This document shows, one piece after another, positions 45,569 through 57,751 of a DNA stretch of 64,000 nucleotides. Positions within the stretch are counted from its first letter, which is position 1, and every line of letters starts with the position of its first letter. Where the stretch lies: contig NC_134526.1 in the NCBI RefSeq assembly GCF_027942865.1, positions 2,968,470 to 3,032,469 of the forward strand, written 5' to 3'. The notes beneath the pieces were generated by a model. That model did no database searches. It was not told the DNA's origin and worked only from the letters and a program-made list of their open reading frames with translations. The position numbers and the translations under genes were made by a program. The DNA comes from Odontesthes bonariensis (Eukaryota > Chordata > Actinopteri > Atheriniformes > Atherinopsidae).

Positions 45569-46733
45569 TATCTTTTTTGCTCAGATTTGACCCTGAAAGA
45601 CCGTAGCTGCTTCAACTCATCCACAATTCTAACAGACATGGCACAAATCTGCATTTCTTTGGATCACCCATGTAAGACATAGCTCATAAACTTTGGGCTG
45701 TACATACCCAGATTACATGTGTCTGTTGGAAATAAGACGTCTGCTAAGAAGACGCTGGCGGCATTGCAGAAACAGGTTGATTGGAAACTAACCATTTAAT
45801 CTTTTTTTTTAATAACAGATATTCACAGGAGCAGGTATTACTACAAAATTGGGAATTATTCAATTAAAAAGTACATTAAATCTGTTAAAACTGAGCTTGG
45901 TCTATAAGATGATTATCAAATCAAACATCAGAGCATGTGACAGAATGACATAAATACACTCTGTACACGTTTATCATTGAGGCATCGTTTACATCTGGAG
46001 GGAACTATTCTATGTTCTTTAAGTAAAGGACCCGGATACGCCCATCCCTGCCTTTGCACTACTTTTCATGCTCTAAAAGTCAATTCACAGGATAACATAC
46101 TTTAAAGGAGGAGCTTTCACAACATGACACTTTAAATGACCAAAATGGTAAATAAAAGGGAAGAAGCTGTTCATGACTGGATATTCAGTGTGGACTCCAT
46201 CCATGAGCCGAGTGTGGTTATCCCTCAGAGGACTGCAGAGCAGCTGGACCGGTTCACAGGGTCTCACTGCCAAGGATATTTCTGAAATGTGAAGCATCTG
46301 AAAGCCCGTGTTTCCTGATGAAACGTGTCATGCAGGCTGCTGAAGTAACACAGTTCAACTGCGACATCTAGTGGTGCTAACGCACACTGTGCTGCCCGTT
46401 TCGGTTTCGTCAACAAGGAGCAAGAAGGTGGAAATGCTGTGATTTCATCTCAGCTTATGGGGGGAAAGTGAAAGTTTGAATGTGATTAATCTGCCGACAT
46501 GAATGATTTAAACCAGAGTTCAAACTAAAAATAGAAAAACACATTGAGATTTATTTACCAACTTTTTATAAGAAGGTCCAACAAAGACTGAACAGCAAGT
46601 GACCAAATTTCAGATATAAATATGAATAAAAAACTGCATCCGAACTCAGAAATATTCAGCTGTGGCTTCTTCAGCACAATTAAAATGTCCTTCTCCCTCC
46701 AAATGAGAACCGAAGCGGAACTGTTGCTTTTAA

Positions 46734-47108
46734 AGGGATAGTTCGCCTCTTTTGCCTGCTGATGCCTGCCGACAGCCGCGCCTGTTACGGTGTTTGCTGC
46801 TCGGTCTGCACAGCAGGCAGTGATACGAAGGGAGAGAAAATAGGGCCAAGCGATTGTGAGGTCTGACTTTTTCCTGTAGAACGATTTTGTGATGCAAATG
46901 TATTACTCTGTTGAACGCATATTGTTTTGAGAAGCAAAACGCTTTATTTTTTAAACCCCAGCCAACTAGCCGGACTACCTTCATCAACACCAAAACGAGG
47001 CTGGAACTCTGCTCACAGGACGCAGCAGGGGGTAAGAAGATGTTCAGAAATGATGTTGCTGATATCGGATGTCACACAGCTTCATGTCAAAAGAGACGAA
47101 CTATCCCT
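46734..47108. mobile_element. Kolobok/T2-like MITE, complete, 375 bp
   Basis: TTAA at 46730-46733 and 47109-47112; same ends and interior as in units 1 and 2. Confidence 0.75.
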
Positions 47109-47180
47109 TTAACTCATCTGATATTTGAAAATTAAATATTTTTCACAAGAACAACCTTAGTTATTTAATTCATTTTCATC

Positions 47181-47186
47181 TTTATT
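47181..47186 (-). terminator. poly(A) signal of HSP70 copy 4
   Basis: AATAAA on the minus strand in the conserved context. Confidence 0.75.
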
Positions 47187-47400
47187 GCAATGCCCAGCAC
47201 AACAGGGATGAAAACACTCATCCAAACATTCGTCATTCTTATTCCACATGAACCAAACATACAGACATTAAATATAAATTTATAGTTTCTGTTCAAACTC
47301 CAGAAGATATTAAAAATATTTACAGTTCTTAAAGTGTCTGTGGCACACGAGGCAGGAGCTCAGAGTTGAGCAGAGATCAGAGTCCACATTAAGGGCCACC

Positions 47401-49332
47401 TTAGTCCACCTCCTCAATAGTCGGCCCTTGGCTGTCAGCCCTCGCCTGCTCTCTGCACCCAGCGGGCATCCCTCCCTGGGGCATCCCTCCCTGGTACAGC
47501 TTGCTGATGACGGGCTGGCACACCTTCTCCAGCTCTTTCTGCTTGTCTTGGTACTCGTCTTTCTCAGCCAGCTGGTTGTTCTCCAGCCAGGCGATGGTCT
47601 CCTCACACTTCTCGGCCACCTTCTTCTTGTCCTCCTCGCTGATTTTGCCCTTCAAGCTCTCGTCTTGCACGGTGCTCTTCACGCTGAAGGCGAAGGACTC
47701 CAGGGAGTTCCTGGCGGCCATTTTGTCCCTCTGCAGGTCGTCCTCGGCTTTGTATTTGTCAGCGTCCTGCACCATCCTCTCGATCTCCTCTTTGCTCAGC
47801 CGGCCCTTATCGTTGGTGATGGTGATCTTGTTCTCTTTGCCGGTGCTTTTGTCCACTGCCGACACGTTCAAGATCCCGTTGGCGTCGATGTCGAAGGTGA
47901 CCTCGATCTGCGGGACCCCCCTGGGAGCGGGTGGGAGTCCCGTCAGCTCGAACTTGCCCAGCAGGTTGTTGTCCTTGGTCATGGCCCTCTCCCCTTCGTA
48001 GACCTGGATCAGGACCCCGGGCTGGTTGTCAGAGTAGGTGCTGAACACCTGGGTTTGTTTGGTGGGGATGGTGGTGTTGCGTTTGATCAGGGACGTCATC
48101 ACCCCTCCGGCCGTCTCGATACCCAGGGACAGAGGCGCCACGTCCAGCAGCAGCAGGTCCTGAACGTTGCCCGAGGTGTCGCCCGAGAGGATGGCGGCCT
48201 GGACGGCGGCGCCGTAGGCCACCGCCTCGTCCGGGTTGATGCTCTTGTTCAGCTCCCGGCCGTTGAAGAAGTCCTGCAGGAGTTTCTGGATTTTGGGGAT
48301 TCTGGTGGAGCCTCCCACCAGGACCACGTCGTGGATCTGGCCCTTGTCCATTTTGGCGTCCCTCAGGGCTTTCTCCACCGGCTCCAAGGTTCCCCTGAAC
48401 AGGTCGGAGCACAGCTCCTCAAAGCGAGCCCTGGTGATGGAGGTGTAGAAGTCGATGCCCTCAAACAGAGAGTCGATCTCGATGCTGGCCTGGGAGCTGG
48501 AGGACAGGGTCCTCTTGGCCCTCTCACAGGCTGTGCGCAGCCTCCTCAGGGCTCTCTTGTTCTGGCCGATGTCCTTCTTGTGCTTCCTCTTGAACTCCTC
48601 CACAAAGTGGTCGACCATGCGGTTGTCAAAGTCCTCTCCGCCCAGGTGAGTGTCTCCGGCCGTGGCCTTCACCTCAAAGATGCCGTCTTCGATGGTCAGG
48701 ACGGACACGTCGAAGGTGCCCCCGCCCAGGTCAAAGATCAGGATGTTCCGTTCCCCGGACTTGCCTTTGTCCAGACCGTACGCGATGGCGGCCGCCGTCG
48801 GCTCGTTGATGATCCGCAGGACGTTGAGTCCCGCGATGACGCCCGCGTCTTTGGTGGCCTGTCGCTGGGAGTCGTTGAAGTACGCCGGGACCGTGATGAT
48901 GGCGTTGGACACTTTTTGGCCCAGGTAGGCCTCGGCGATCTCCTTCATCTTCACCAGGACCATGGAGGAAACCTCCTCGGGGTAGAAGGCTTTGTCCTCC
49001 CCTTTGTACTCTACTTGTATTTTGGGCCTCCCTCCCTCTGAAACCACCTTGAAGGGCCAGTGCTTCATGTCCGCCTGCACCACCGGATCGTCACACTTTC
49101 TCCCGATCAGTCTCTTGGCATCAAACACGGTGTTGCTGGGGTTCATGGCCACCTGGTTCTTGGCTGCGTCCCCGATCAGCCTCTCGGTGTCGGTGAAGGC
49201 CACATAGCTGGGGGTGGTCCTGTTGCCCTGGTCGTTGGCGATGATCTCTACTTTTCCGTGCTGGAAAACCCCCACACAGGAGTAGGTGGTGCCCAGGTCG
49301 ATGCCGATCGCTACGCCTTTAGCTGCAGACAT
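47401..49332 (-). CDS. hsp70: HSP70, inducible type, copy 4 (643 aa)
   Basis: An intact HSP70 with all signatures and EEVD. It has only two GGMP repeats and is the shortest copy. I145 is private, and K327 is shared with copy 2. The predicted 5'-UTR intron is 49356-50479 (1124 nt) and contains the hAT element also seen in copy 3. The 5' UTR has a small tandem duplication of GCAGCTCGTCT-type sequence near 50537-50560. The coding region looks functional. Confidence 0.97.
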   Translation of the reverse strand: MSAAKGVAIGIDLGTTYSCVGVFQHGKVEIIANDQGNRTTPSYVAFTDTERLIGDAAKNQVAMNPSNTVFDAKRLIGRKCDDPVVQADMKHWPFKVVSEGGRPKIQVEYKGEDKAFYPEEVSSMVLVKMKEIAEAYLGQKVSNAIITVPAYFNDSQRQATKDAGVIAGLNVLRIINEPTAAAIAYGLDKGKSGERNILIFDLGGGTFDVSVLTIEDGIFEVKATAGDTHLGGEDFDNRMVDHFVEEFKRKHKKDIGQNKRALRRLRTACERAKRTLSSSSQASIEIDSLFEGIDFYTSITRARFEELCSDLFRGTLEPVEKALRDAKMDKGQIHDVVLVGGSTRIPKIQKLLQDFFNGRELNKSINPDEAVAYGAAVQAAILSGDTSGNVQDLLLLDVAPLSLGIETAGGVMTSLIKRNTTIPTKQTQVFSTYSDNQPGVLIQVYEGERAMTKDNNLLGKFELTGLPPAPRGVPQIEVTFDIDANGILNVSAVDKSTGKENKITITNDKGRLSKEEIERMVQDADKYKAEDDLQRDKMAARNSLESFAFSVKSTVQDESLKGKISEEDKKKVAEKCEETIAWLENNQLAEKDEYQDKQKELEKVCQPVISKLYQGGMPQGGMPAGCREQARADSQGPTIEEVD

Positions 49333-49603
49333 CTTGGCTGTGTTGGCTTTGTGTCCTAAAGGTGCAGAGACACAAATGAGCAGGAGCGTGAGAAAAGTAA
49401 GTGAACATCTGCAGCAGCTGTTGGAGCTTCAGCTGTTTTCTATCAAAAGAAACTGAGTCCCAGCATCAGAGGACTGAGGTCATACAGAGTGAATGCATCA
49501 CTAAGTCTTTTTACTTCAAATCACATGAATTAAATATATCAACAAAGAACAAAAACAAAACCATTTAACTGTTAAATCTTCAACAAGACACAATTATTTA
49601 GAT

Positions 49604-50208
49604 TAGAGATACTCATTGCGCGGCTCCTCAAGCTTTAATTGGCGGCTCGCACTCGCATAGTAGCTTATAACAATCTGGTAAAAATAACAATATTTTTTTT
49701 CAAATAACATACAGAGAATACTGCACAGTATTAAGTATTTTTATTAATTATTAATTAAGGCTTAATGGTGTTTCCTAAAGAGGGAACTGTTAAACCTGGC
49801 AACGCAGCCCGCTTAAACCACCTCAGACTTGACCGCAGAGCACGCTAGCTCCTTTAGCCAGCGCGAGATGCAGGCACCATGGATCGGTTTTTAATTAAAA
49901 AAGGGCAAAAATCAGCACAAAAACCATGCTCATCCTGAATGTCTCACTATGATTACAACAACAAACTACAAATACAACATGAAGAAAGTCGAGCACATGC
50001 ACGCCAGCTTCCACTCATCCCAGTATTAAGGTAAATGTGGTCTGAATTGAAAATGTATTGGCTGTGTTGTTTCTTTTTTTGTGGGATGTTTTATATGTAG
50101 AAATGCATATTTGCAAAAGGGGACTTTAGTATGTTGTGGTAAAAGTGGCTCTTCCCTTGATTTTGCTGCCAATGTGGCTCTGGTGAAATAAATTAGTGAG
50201 TATCACTG
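49604..50208. mobile_element. hAT-type element in the HSP70 copy 4 leader intron, 605 bp
   Basis: Same element, same site and same mismatched target duplication (ATTTAGAT 49596-49603, GTTTAGAT 50209-50216) as in unit 3. The two copies differ from each other by a few substitutions and small indels, so they come from one insertion that was then duplicated. Confidence 0.85.
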
Positions 50209-50631
50209 GTTTAGATATACACAATAAGCTTCTGTTCACTTTAATGTTACAGAACCGCAAAATTAGTCAGAAAAGCAGGTTACTGACAGATTTGAACAGT
50301 TCTGTGATAAGTCAGAGCTTCTTGTATTCTTACTGTACAAAACAAGTATGATTATACAAACATTTTATTTTTAAATAAAATAACTAAGTAGTCATAAATT
50401 ATTTATTTTGGAGTTAACAAACAGAAAAATATACATAAGTAGACCTTTAAAATAGGGAAAACTTTAGATGAGCACTTACTCTGGCTGGAAGTTAAAAATG
50501 AAGATGGATTTGAATTAAAATCAGTTCCTCTCCGCGGCGCAGCTCGTCTGCAGCTCGTCTTCAGCTCCGGTCTTCTGTGTCTCTTCTCGGATCTCTTCTT
50601 GTCTGAACTGCCGGTGTTCACCTCCAGTACC

Positions 50632-50759
50632 GTTTTTATTCTTCTTCGCTCCCTTCTCGTTGTTTCTCGAGCTTTCCGTTGACTCTCTTGTCCAATCACA
50701 GCTCGGCGCGGCGCTCTGCGTCATGACGTCATCTGCGAGAAGTTTCTCCTGCCTTCTCG
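50632..50759 (-). promoter_or_regulatory. heat-shock promoter of HSP70 copy 4
   Basis: HSE AGAAACTTCT (50738-50747), CRE TGACGTCA (50724-50731), inverted CCAAT, GAA-triplet run, and TATA-like AATAAAAAC (50632-50640). Expected start near 50604. Confidence 0.8.
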
Positions 50760-52642
50760 TCGCTCAGAGAAATCGTTGTGTGTTAAAGTGTTAAACAGAA
50801 AAATATTGTTATAGATCATTTAAGATTCATCCTCTAAATACAGTAAGAGTGACAGTGAATATGGACAGACTGATGTTGAAAAGCTCCGTGAAAAATTCAA
50901 GTAAATCAGGAAACAAATCTACTTTAAAACCAAACGTTAATTGAAAACTTCTTAATATTTCTTTAAAATCTAAAATCTGTTATTGGATAACAAGATTTAA
51001 TCCATGCCGAACATTTTAGAAGACATTAGAGATTATTATGAATTAGCGGGTTCTTTTCACAACTCTGTAAAATAACCAGGAGACCAGAAAATGCTTTAAA
51101 ACGGTCATTTTTTTAAATGGAGTCTTGGTGCACAGTGTCTATGTTTGGAGAAAGAGACATTTAATCAACATTTACATATAAAATTGGATATTTTTATTTG
51201 AAAGTGAGGTCAGTGTGTTGATATTTACGACAAGTGCTTAAAAATTCAAAATAATTCACAAAACATAAGCCTTTTAGACTTTTTCTTCCATCAGAGTATA
51301 CTCTTTAATAGTTTATTTGTGTATTTTTATTTATGGCCTCGTGCAGGTGCCATATCTTTGTGTTGATGATCAGCTCAAATAATTTCATTTTCATAGCACC
51401 AATTCCCAACAAAAGACATCTCAAAGCACTTTAATTAAACTTGTTTAATTTATTTTTAAAGTCCAAACAGTTCGACCCAGTTATTTTCCAAATCAGCGTT
51501 TGGTTGCTGGAGCTGGTAAAGATAGTTTTCAATATTTAATGAAGTGTTTCAGCTGCTCAGGTTGGTAAAACTGTCAAAGAAAACAGAGTTAAATAGTAAA
51601 ATGAGCACATGCTGATTCTTTAGTTTCTTCTGGATGTGAAATATCTACATTATTAGAATATAAACACAATTAATGGGATCCTAAATGTAAGGGGGAAATT
51701 ATTACCATAAGGAGCATTAAAACCTTTTAATTAGGTACAAGATTTGGAAAAACACAACTTTTTAACACTAGAAATGCAATCAAAACCAATTAATCAAAAC
51801 CAAAGACAAACAATGAATGTGAGAACATTTTCAAACTCTTTAAAGTCTCAGTTTTGTCTTCTTTAAGGAGTTGAACAAGGAGGCAGGCTGAACATTTACT
51901 GTAGATGTGACATAACTCTGTGTTCCTCGGCGTAGTTTGGAGATGAATTAGGTCGTGTTCATTCTCTCACCTGAGAGCTAAACATCTGCTGTAATATGAA
52001 AGGTGGTAAAACTAAAGTTCTACAGTGTTGTTATGTTAGTTGTTTCCACCAGATGTCACCAAAGTTTGGATGTTTTAAATCAGCGAACAGCAGGAAAATA
52101 TTGACCAGACTCAGATTTATTTTGTTTCCTGCCTTTATAAAAACATTAATGATTTTCTTTTTAATTATTAGTAACATAGAAGATAATGCAGTTGTTGTTT
52201 TATTAAAACAGGGATAAATAAGTTGAACTGTTTGGTATTTATTAGTTTGAAATGTCGTAAACTTTATAAACTTACCTTCAGTCATTTTAACTTTATTTTT
52301 AAAGTCCAAACAGTTCGACCCAGTTATTTTCCAAATCAGCGTTTGGTTGCTGGAGCTGGTAAAGATAGTTTTCAATATTTAATGATGTGTTTCAGCTGCT
52401 CAGGTTGGTAAAACTGTCAGAAAACAGAGTTAAAGAGTAAAATGAACACATGCTGATACTTTAGTTTCTTCTGGATGTGAAATATCTACATTATTAGAAT
52501 ATAAACATAATTAATGGGATCCTAAATGTAAGGTGGAAATTATTACCATAAGGAATACTAAAACATTTTAATTAGGTACAAGATTTGGAAAAACACAACT
52601 TTTTAACACTAGAAATGCAATCAAAACCAATTAATCAAAACC

Positions 52643-54502
52643 TTCACCAGCCCCAACAGCCCAACAGGCGGAGTCTCCCCCAGCCCCAGTGGGAAACCCC
52701 CAGCCTTCGCCCCCCCGGACCCCACCCAGCCCCCAGCTCTGGACTCCTCACTTCTGGATTTCCCTGACAGGATGAAGAGCCTTCTCAATATTGGAATACA
52801 ATTGACTCCACGCCAAAATCCCATATTCTTCCCCCCTAACATCCCACCTCATCCAGCCCCTCCCATTCCACCACGTCCATCACGTTGGAAACAACCCTCA
52901 AACAAAAGTCACCAAGCCTCCCCACCTCCTGTGAATCATCATATCTGTGAGTCTGACTGATATGTGCCGGGTCCAGGCTGTAATACTGATATCAAGAATG
53001 CTCTTCCCCAGATAAAGTCAGGGCCCTATGGAGTTCAGACAGCCTTTTCAATCCCTGTGATGACAGCTAACAGAAAAGTGGTCAAACTGGTGAGAAATAA
53101 AAAAGGTTCAGTTAAATCTACCAATCTATTGAATATAGTGTGTCAACCCCGAAACACACCAGTATCACCTGTTGTCTCCACGAGATTAGCCCTACTCAAT
53201 ATCAGATCACTAGCCAACAAATCCCTCGTAGTAAATGACATGATCACGACCTATAATCTAGACTTTTTATTTCTTAGTGAAACATGGCTGACTGAATGTA
53301 GCTGTGATACCATTCTCAATGAGGCCGCACCAACAAATTTCAGTTTTATCAATAAGTGTGGAAGTGGTAAGAAGGGCGGGGGAGTTGCCGCCATTTTTAA
53401 ATCAGTCTTTCAGTGCAAAGAAATTTTACTTGGTGATTTTAGCTCATTTGAATATCTCTGTTTTTTAGTAAAGGGGAATCCAAAAGTTATCTTCCTAATC
53501 ATTTATAGACCACCAAGATACCCAGGAACTTTCTTTGATGAGTTTGCTGAACTGCTGTCAGTTATCTGCACTGACTATAACTTTTTTATCATAACTGGGG
53601 ATTTTAACATTCACATGGACAATAACATGGACACTAATGCCAAAGAACTCTACTCTCTACTTGACACTTTTGGCCTCCTTCAACATGTGAATGGACCCAC
53701 ACATACTCGAGGCCACACACTGGATCTGGTTATCTGTAAAGGTGTTGACATTTCTTCTGTTGATATCAAGGACTTGGCGCTCTCTGATCATTTCTGTGTG
53801 TTCTCTGACTTACAGTTAACTCCAAACATTCAGTTAACCCGTGTGTCTGTTAGAAAAAGGTACATAAATGAGAATACCAGTGCTAAGTTTATGGAAGTTA
53901 TAGCTATGTCATCAACTGCGAGTGCAGAGACAGTTGATGAACTCTTAGATTACTTTAACTTGAAAATCTCAAATGTCATGGATACTGTTGCACCTGTTAA
54001 AAATAAGATGATCTTGAGCAGAAAGCGAACACCATGGAGGAACACTATTATGGTAAAGGCCTTGAAAACAGAATGCAGGAAAGCAGAGCGTAAATGGAGA
54101 AAAACTAAACTTCAAATTCACCATGACCTCTACAAACAAAGTCTTTGTAATTTTAACCACGGGTTACTCCGCGCTAGACAGCAACACTTATCTGAAATGA
54201 TTAATAAGATCATCAACAACACTCGTGCTCTGTTTGCTATGGTTAATAAGCTGACAACTCCCCCAAAACAGATAGTTTCAGAACTCTGTTCCACAGAAAA
54301 ATGCAATGAATTTGTTTCTTTTTTCAATGAAAACATCAAATCTATAAGGCTAAATATCAACATAATAAAATGACGCAATCCTTAAAACCACCTAGGAATC
54401 AATCAACTATGATGTCAGAATTCAATACAGTTGACCAAAAAACCATAGAAGAAACAGTCCAGCATCTTAAACCATCGACATCCTGTCCTCGACATCTACT
54501 CT
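52643..54502 (+). pseudogene. LINE D (L2-type), short form
   Basis: Leader 52772-52960 ends in a stop. The endonuclease and linker are open in one frame (52964-54373), with six T. It shares the KAERKWRKTKL and LLDYFNLK variants with LINE B, where A, C and E read KADEWRKTKL and LLDNFNLK. It ends at the half-MITE junction, without reverse transcriptase. Confidence 0.85.
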
Positions 54503-54701
54503 TTTGAACGCATATTGTTTTGAGAAGCAAAACGCTTTATTTTTTAAACCCCAGCCAACTAGCCGGACTACCTTCATCAACACCAAAACGAGGCTGGAAC
54601 TCTGCTCACAGGACGCAGCAGGGGGTAAGAAGATGTTCATAAATGATGTTGCTGATATGGGATGTTACACAGCTTCATGTCAAAAGAGGCGAACTGTCCC
54701 T
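54503..54701. mobile_element. Kolobok/T2-like MITE, right half only
   Basis: Same join to LINE sequence as in unit 3; terminal TTAA at 54702-54705. Confidence 0.8.
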
Positions 54702-54772
54702 TTAATCATCTGATATTTGAAAATTAAATATTTTTCACAAGAACAACTTTAGTTATTCAATTCATTTTCATC

Positions 54773-54778
54773 TTTATT
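54773..54778 (-). terminator. poly(A) signal of HSP70 copy 5
   Basis: AATAAA on the minus strand in the conserved context. Confidence 0.75.
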
Positions 54779-54997
54779 GCAATGCCCAGCACAACAGGGA
54801 TGAAAACACTCATCCAAACATTCGTCATTCTTATTCCACATGAACCAAACATAGGCTACTGACATTAAATATAAATTTATAGTGTCTGTTCAAACTCCAG
54901 AAGATATTAAAAATATTTACAGTTCTTAAAGTGTCTGTGGCACACGAGGCCGGAGCTAAGAGTTGAGCAGAGATCAGAGTCCACATTAAGGGCCACT

Positions 54998-56944
54998 TTA
55001 GTCCACCTCCTCAATAGTCGGCCCCTGGCTGTCGGCCCTCGCCTGCTCTCTGCACCCAGCGGGCATCCCTCCCTGGGGCATCCCTCCCTGGGGCATCCCT
55101 CCCTGGTACAGCTTGCTGATGACGGGCTGGCACACCTTCTCCAGCTCTTTCTGCTTGTCTTGGTACTCGTCTTTCTCAGCCAGCTGGTTGTTCTCCAGCC
55201 AGGCGATGGTCTCCTCACACTTCTCGGCCACCTTCTTCTTGTCCTCCTCGCTGATTTTGCCCTTCAAGCTCTCGTCCTGCACGGTGCTCTTCACGCTGAA
55301 GGCGAAGGACTCCAGGGAGTTCCTGGCGGCCATTTTGTCCCTCTGCAGGTCGTCCTCGGCTTTGTATTTGTCAGCGTCCTGCACCATCCTCTCGATCTCC
55401 TCTTTGCTCAGTCGGCCCTTATCGTTGGTGATGGTGATCTTGTTCTCTTTGCCGGTGCTTTTGTCCACCGCCGACACGTTCAAGATCCCGTTGGCGTCGA
55501 TGTCGAAGGTGACCTCGATCTGCGGGACCCCCCTGGGAGCGGGTGGGAGTCCCGTCAGCTCAAACTTGCCCAGCAGGTTGTTGTCCTTGGTCATGGCCCT
55601 CTCCCCTTCGTAGACCTGGATCAGGACCCCGGGCTGGTTGTCAGAGTAGGTGCTGAACACCTGGGTTTGTTTGGTGGGGATGGTGGTGTTGCGTTTGATC
55701 AGGGACGTCATCACCCCTCCGGCCGTCTCGATACCCAGGGACAGAGGCGCCACGTCCAGCAGCAGCAGGTCCTGAACGTTGCCCGAGGTGTCGCCCGAGA
55801 GGATGGCGGCCTGGACGGCGGCGCCGTAGGCCACCGCCTCGTCCGGGTTGATGCTCTTGTTCAGGTCCCGGCCGTTGAAGAAGTCCTGCAGGAGTTTCTG
55901 GATTTTGGGGATTCTGGTGGAGCCTCCCACCAGGACCACGTCGTGGATCTGGCCCTTGTCCATTCTGGCGTCCCTCAGGGCTTTCTCCACCGGCTCCAAG
56001 GTTCCCCTGAACAGGTCGGAGCACAGCTCCTCAAAGCGAGCCCTGGTGATGGAGGTGTAGAAGTCGATGCCCTCAAACAGAGAGTCGATCTCGATGCTGG
56101 CCTGGGAGCTGGAGGACAGGGTCCTCTTGGCCCTCTCACAGGCTGTGCGCAGCCTCCTGAGGGCTCTCTTGTTCTGGCTGATGTCCTTCTTGTGCTTCCT
56201 CTTGAACTCCTCCACAAAGTGGTCGACCATGCGGTTGTCAAAGTCCTCTCCGCCCAGGTGAGTGTCTCCGGCCGTGGCCTTCACCTCAAAGATGCCGTCT
56301 TCGATGGTCAGGACGGACACGTCGAAGGTGCCCCCGCCCAGGTCAAAGATCAGGATGTTCCGTTCCCCGGACTTGCCTTTGTCCAGACCGTACGCGATGG
56401 CGGCCGCCGTCGGCTCGTTGATGATCCGCAGGACGTTGAGTCCCGCGATGACGCCTGCGTCTTTGGTGGCCTGTCGCTGGGAGTCGTTGAAGTACGCCGG
56501 GACCGTGATGACGGCGTTGGACACTTTTTGGCCCAGGTAGGCCTCGGCGATCTCCTTCATCTTCACCAGGACCATGGAGGAAACCTCCTCGGGGTAGAAG
56601 GCTTTGTCCTCCCCTTTGTACTCTACTTGTATTTTGGGCCTCCCTCCCTCTGAAACCACCTTGAAGGGCCAGTGCTTCATGTCCGCCTGCACCACCGGAT
56701 CGTCACACTTTCTCCCGATCAGTCTCTTGGCATCAAACACGGTGTTGCTGGGGTTCATGGCCACCTGGTTCTTGGCTGCGTCCCCGATCAGCCTCTCGGT
56801 GTCGGTGAAGGCCACATAGCTGGGGGTGGTCCTGTTGCCCTGGTCGTTGGCGATGATCTCTACTTTTCCGTGCTGGAAAACCCCCACACAGGAGTAGGTG
56901 GTGCCCAGGTCGATGCCGATCGCTACGCCTTTGGCTGCAGACAT
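54998..56944 (-). CDS. hsp70: HSP70, inducible type, copy 5 (648 aa)
   Basis: An intact HSP70 with all signatures, three GGMP repeats and EEVD. The protein equals copy 3 apart from repeat number, including S256 and D360. The predicted 5'-UTR intron is 56968-57477 (510 nt), without the hAT element that copy 3 has. So the coding region and 3' side match copy 3 but the 5' side does not. Confidence 0.97.
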   Translation of the reverse strand: MSAAKGVAIGIDLGTTYSCVGVFQHGKVEIIANDQGNRTTPSYVAFTDTERLIGDAAKNQVAMNPSNTVFDAKRLIGRKCDDPVVQADMKHWPFKVVSEGGRPKIQVEYKGEDKAFYPEEVSSMVLVKMKEIAEAYLGQKVSNAVITVPAYFNDSQRQATKDAGVIAGLNVLRIINEPTAAAIAYGLDKGKSGERNILIFDLGGGTFDVSVLTIEDGIFEVKATAGDTHLGGEDFDNRMVDHFVEEFKRKHKKDISQNKRALRRLRTACERAKRTLSSSSQASIEIDSLFEGIDFYTSITRARFEELCSDLFRGTLEPVEKALRDARMDKGQIHDVVLVGGSTRIPKIQKLLQDFFNGRDLNKSINPDEAVAYGAAVQAAILSGDTSGNVQDLLLLDVAPLSLGIETAGGVMTSLIKRNTTIPTKQTQVFSTYSDNQPGVLIQVYEGERAMTKDNNLLGKFELTGLPPAPRGVPQIEVTFDIDANGILNVSAVDKSTGKENKITITNDKGRLSKEEIERMVQDADKYKAEDDLQRDKMAARNSLESFAFSVKSTVQDESLKGKISEEDKKKVAEKCEETIAWLENNQLAEKDEYQDKQKELEKVCQPVISKLYQGGMPQGGMPQGGMPAGCREQARADSQGPTIEEVD

Positions 56945-57623
56945 CTTGGCTGTGTTGGCTTTGTGTCCTAAAGGTGCAGAGACACAAATGAGGAGGAGCG
57001 TGAGAAAAGTAAGTGAACATCTGCAGCAGCTGTTGGAGCTTCAGCTGTTTTCTATCAAAAGAAACTGAGTCCCAGCATCAGAGGACTGAGGTCATACAGA
57101 GTGAATGCATCATCAAGTCTTTTTACTTCAAATCACATGAATTAAATATATCAACACAGAACAAAAACAAAACCATTAAACTGTTAAATCTTCAACAAGA
57201 CACAATTATTTAGATATACACAATAAGCTTCTGTTCACTTTAATGTTACAGAACCGCAAAATTAGTCAGAAAAGCAGGTTACTGACAGATTTGAACAGTT
57301 CTGTGATAAGTCAGAGCTTCTTATATTCTTACTGTACAAAACAAGTATGATTATACAAACATTTTTTTTTAAATAAAGTAACTAAGTAGTCGTAAATGAT
57401 TTATTTTGGAGTTAACAAACAGAAAAATATACATAAGTAGACCTTTAAAATAGGGAAAACTTTAGATGAGCACTTACTCTGGCTGGAAGTTAAAAATGAA
57501 GATGGATTGGATTTGAATTAAAATCAGTTCCTCTCCGCGGCGCAGCTCGTCTTCAGCTCCAATCTTCTGTGTCTCTTCTCGGATCTCTTCTTGTCTGAAC
57601 TGCCGGTGTTCACCTCCAGCACC

Positions 57624-57751
57624 GTTTTTATTCTTCTTCGCTCCCTTCTCGTTGTTTCTCGAGCTTTCCGTCGACTCTCTTGTCCAATCACAGCTCGGCG
57701 CGGCGCTCTGCGTCATGACGTCATCTGCGAGAAGTTTCTCCTGCCTTCTCG
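57624..57751 (-). promoter_or_regulatory. heat-shock promoter of HSP70 copy 5
   Basis: HSE AGAAACTTCT (57730-57739), CRE TGACGTCA (57716-57723), inverted CCAAT, GAA-triplet run, and TATA-like AATAAAAAC (57624-57632). Expected start near 57596. Confidence 0.8.

Larger units (their letters stand above)
45569..54502. repeat. HSP70 array unit 4 (long-type left end, short LINE)
   Basis: Spacer 45569-46729, a whole MITE, HSP70 copy 4, an intron with the same hAT element as unit 3, the promoter, the flank with direct repeats at 51450-51801 and 52292-52642, and LINE D cut at the short-type junction. The HSP70 stop-to-stop distance from copy 3 is 10441 bp. Confidence 0.9.
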
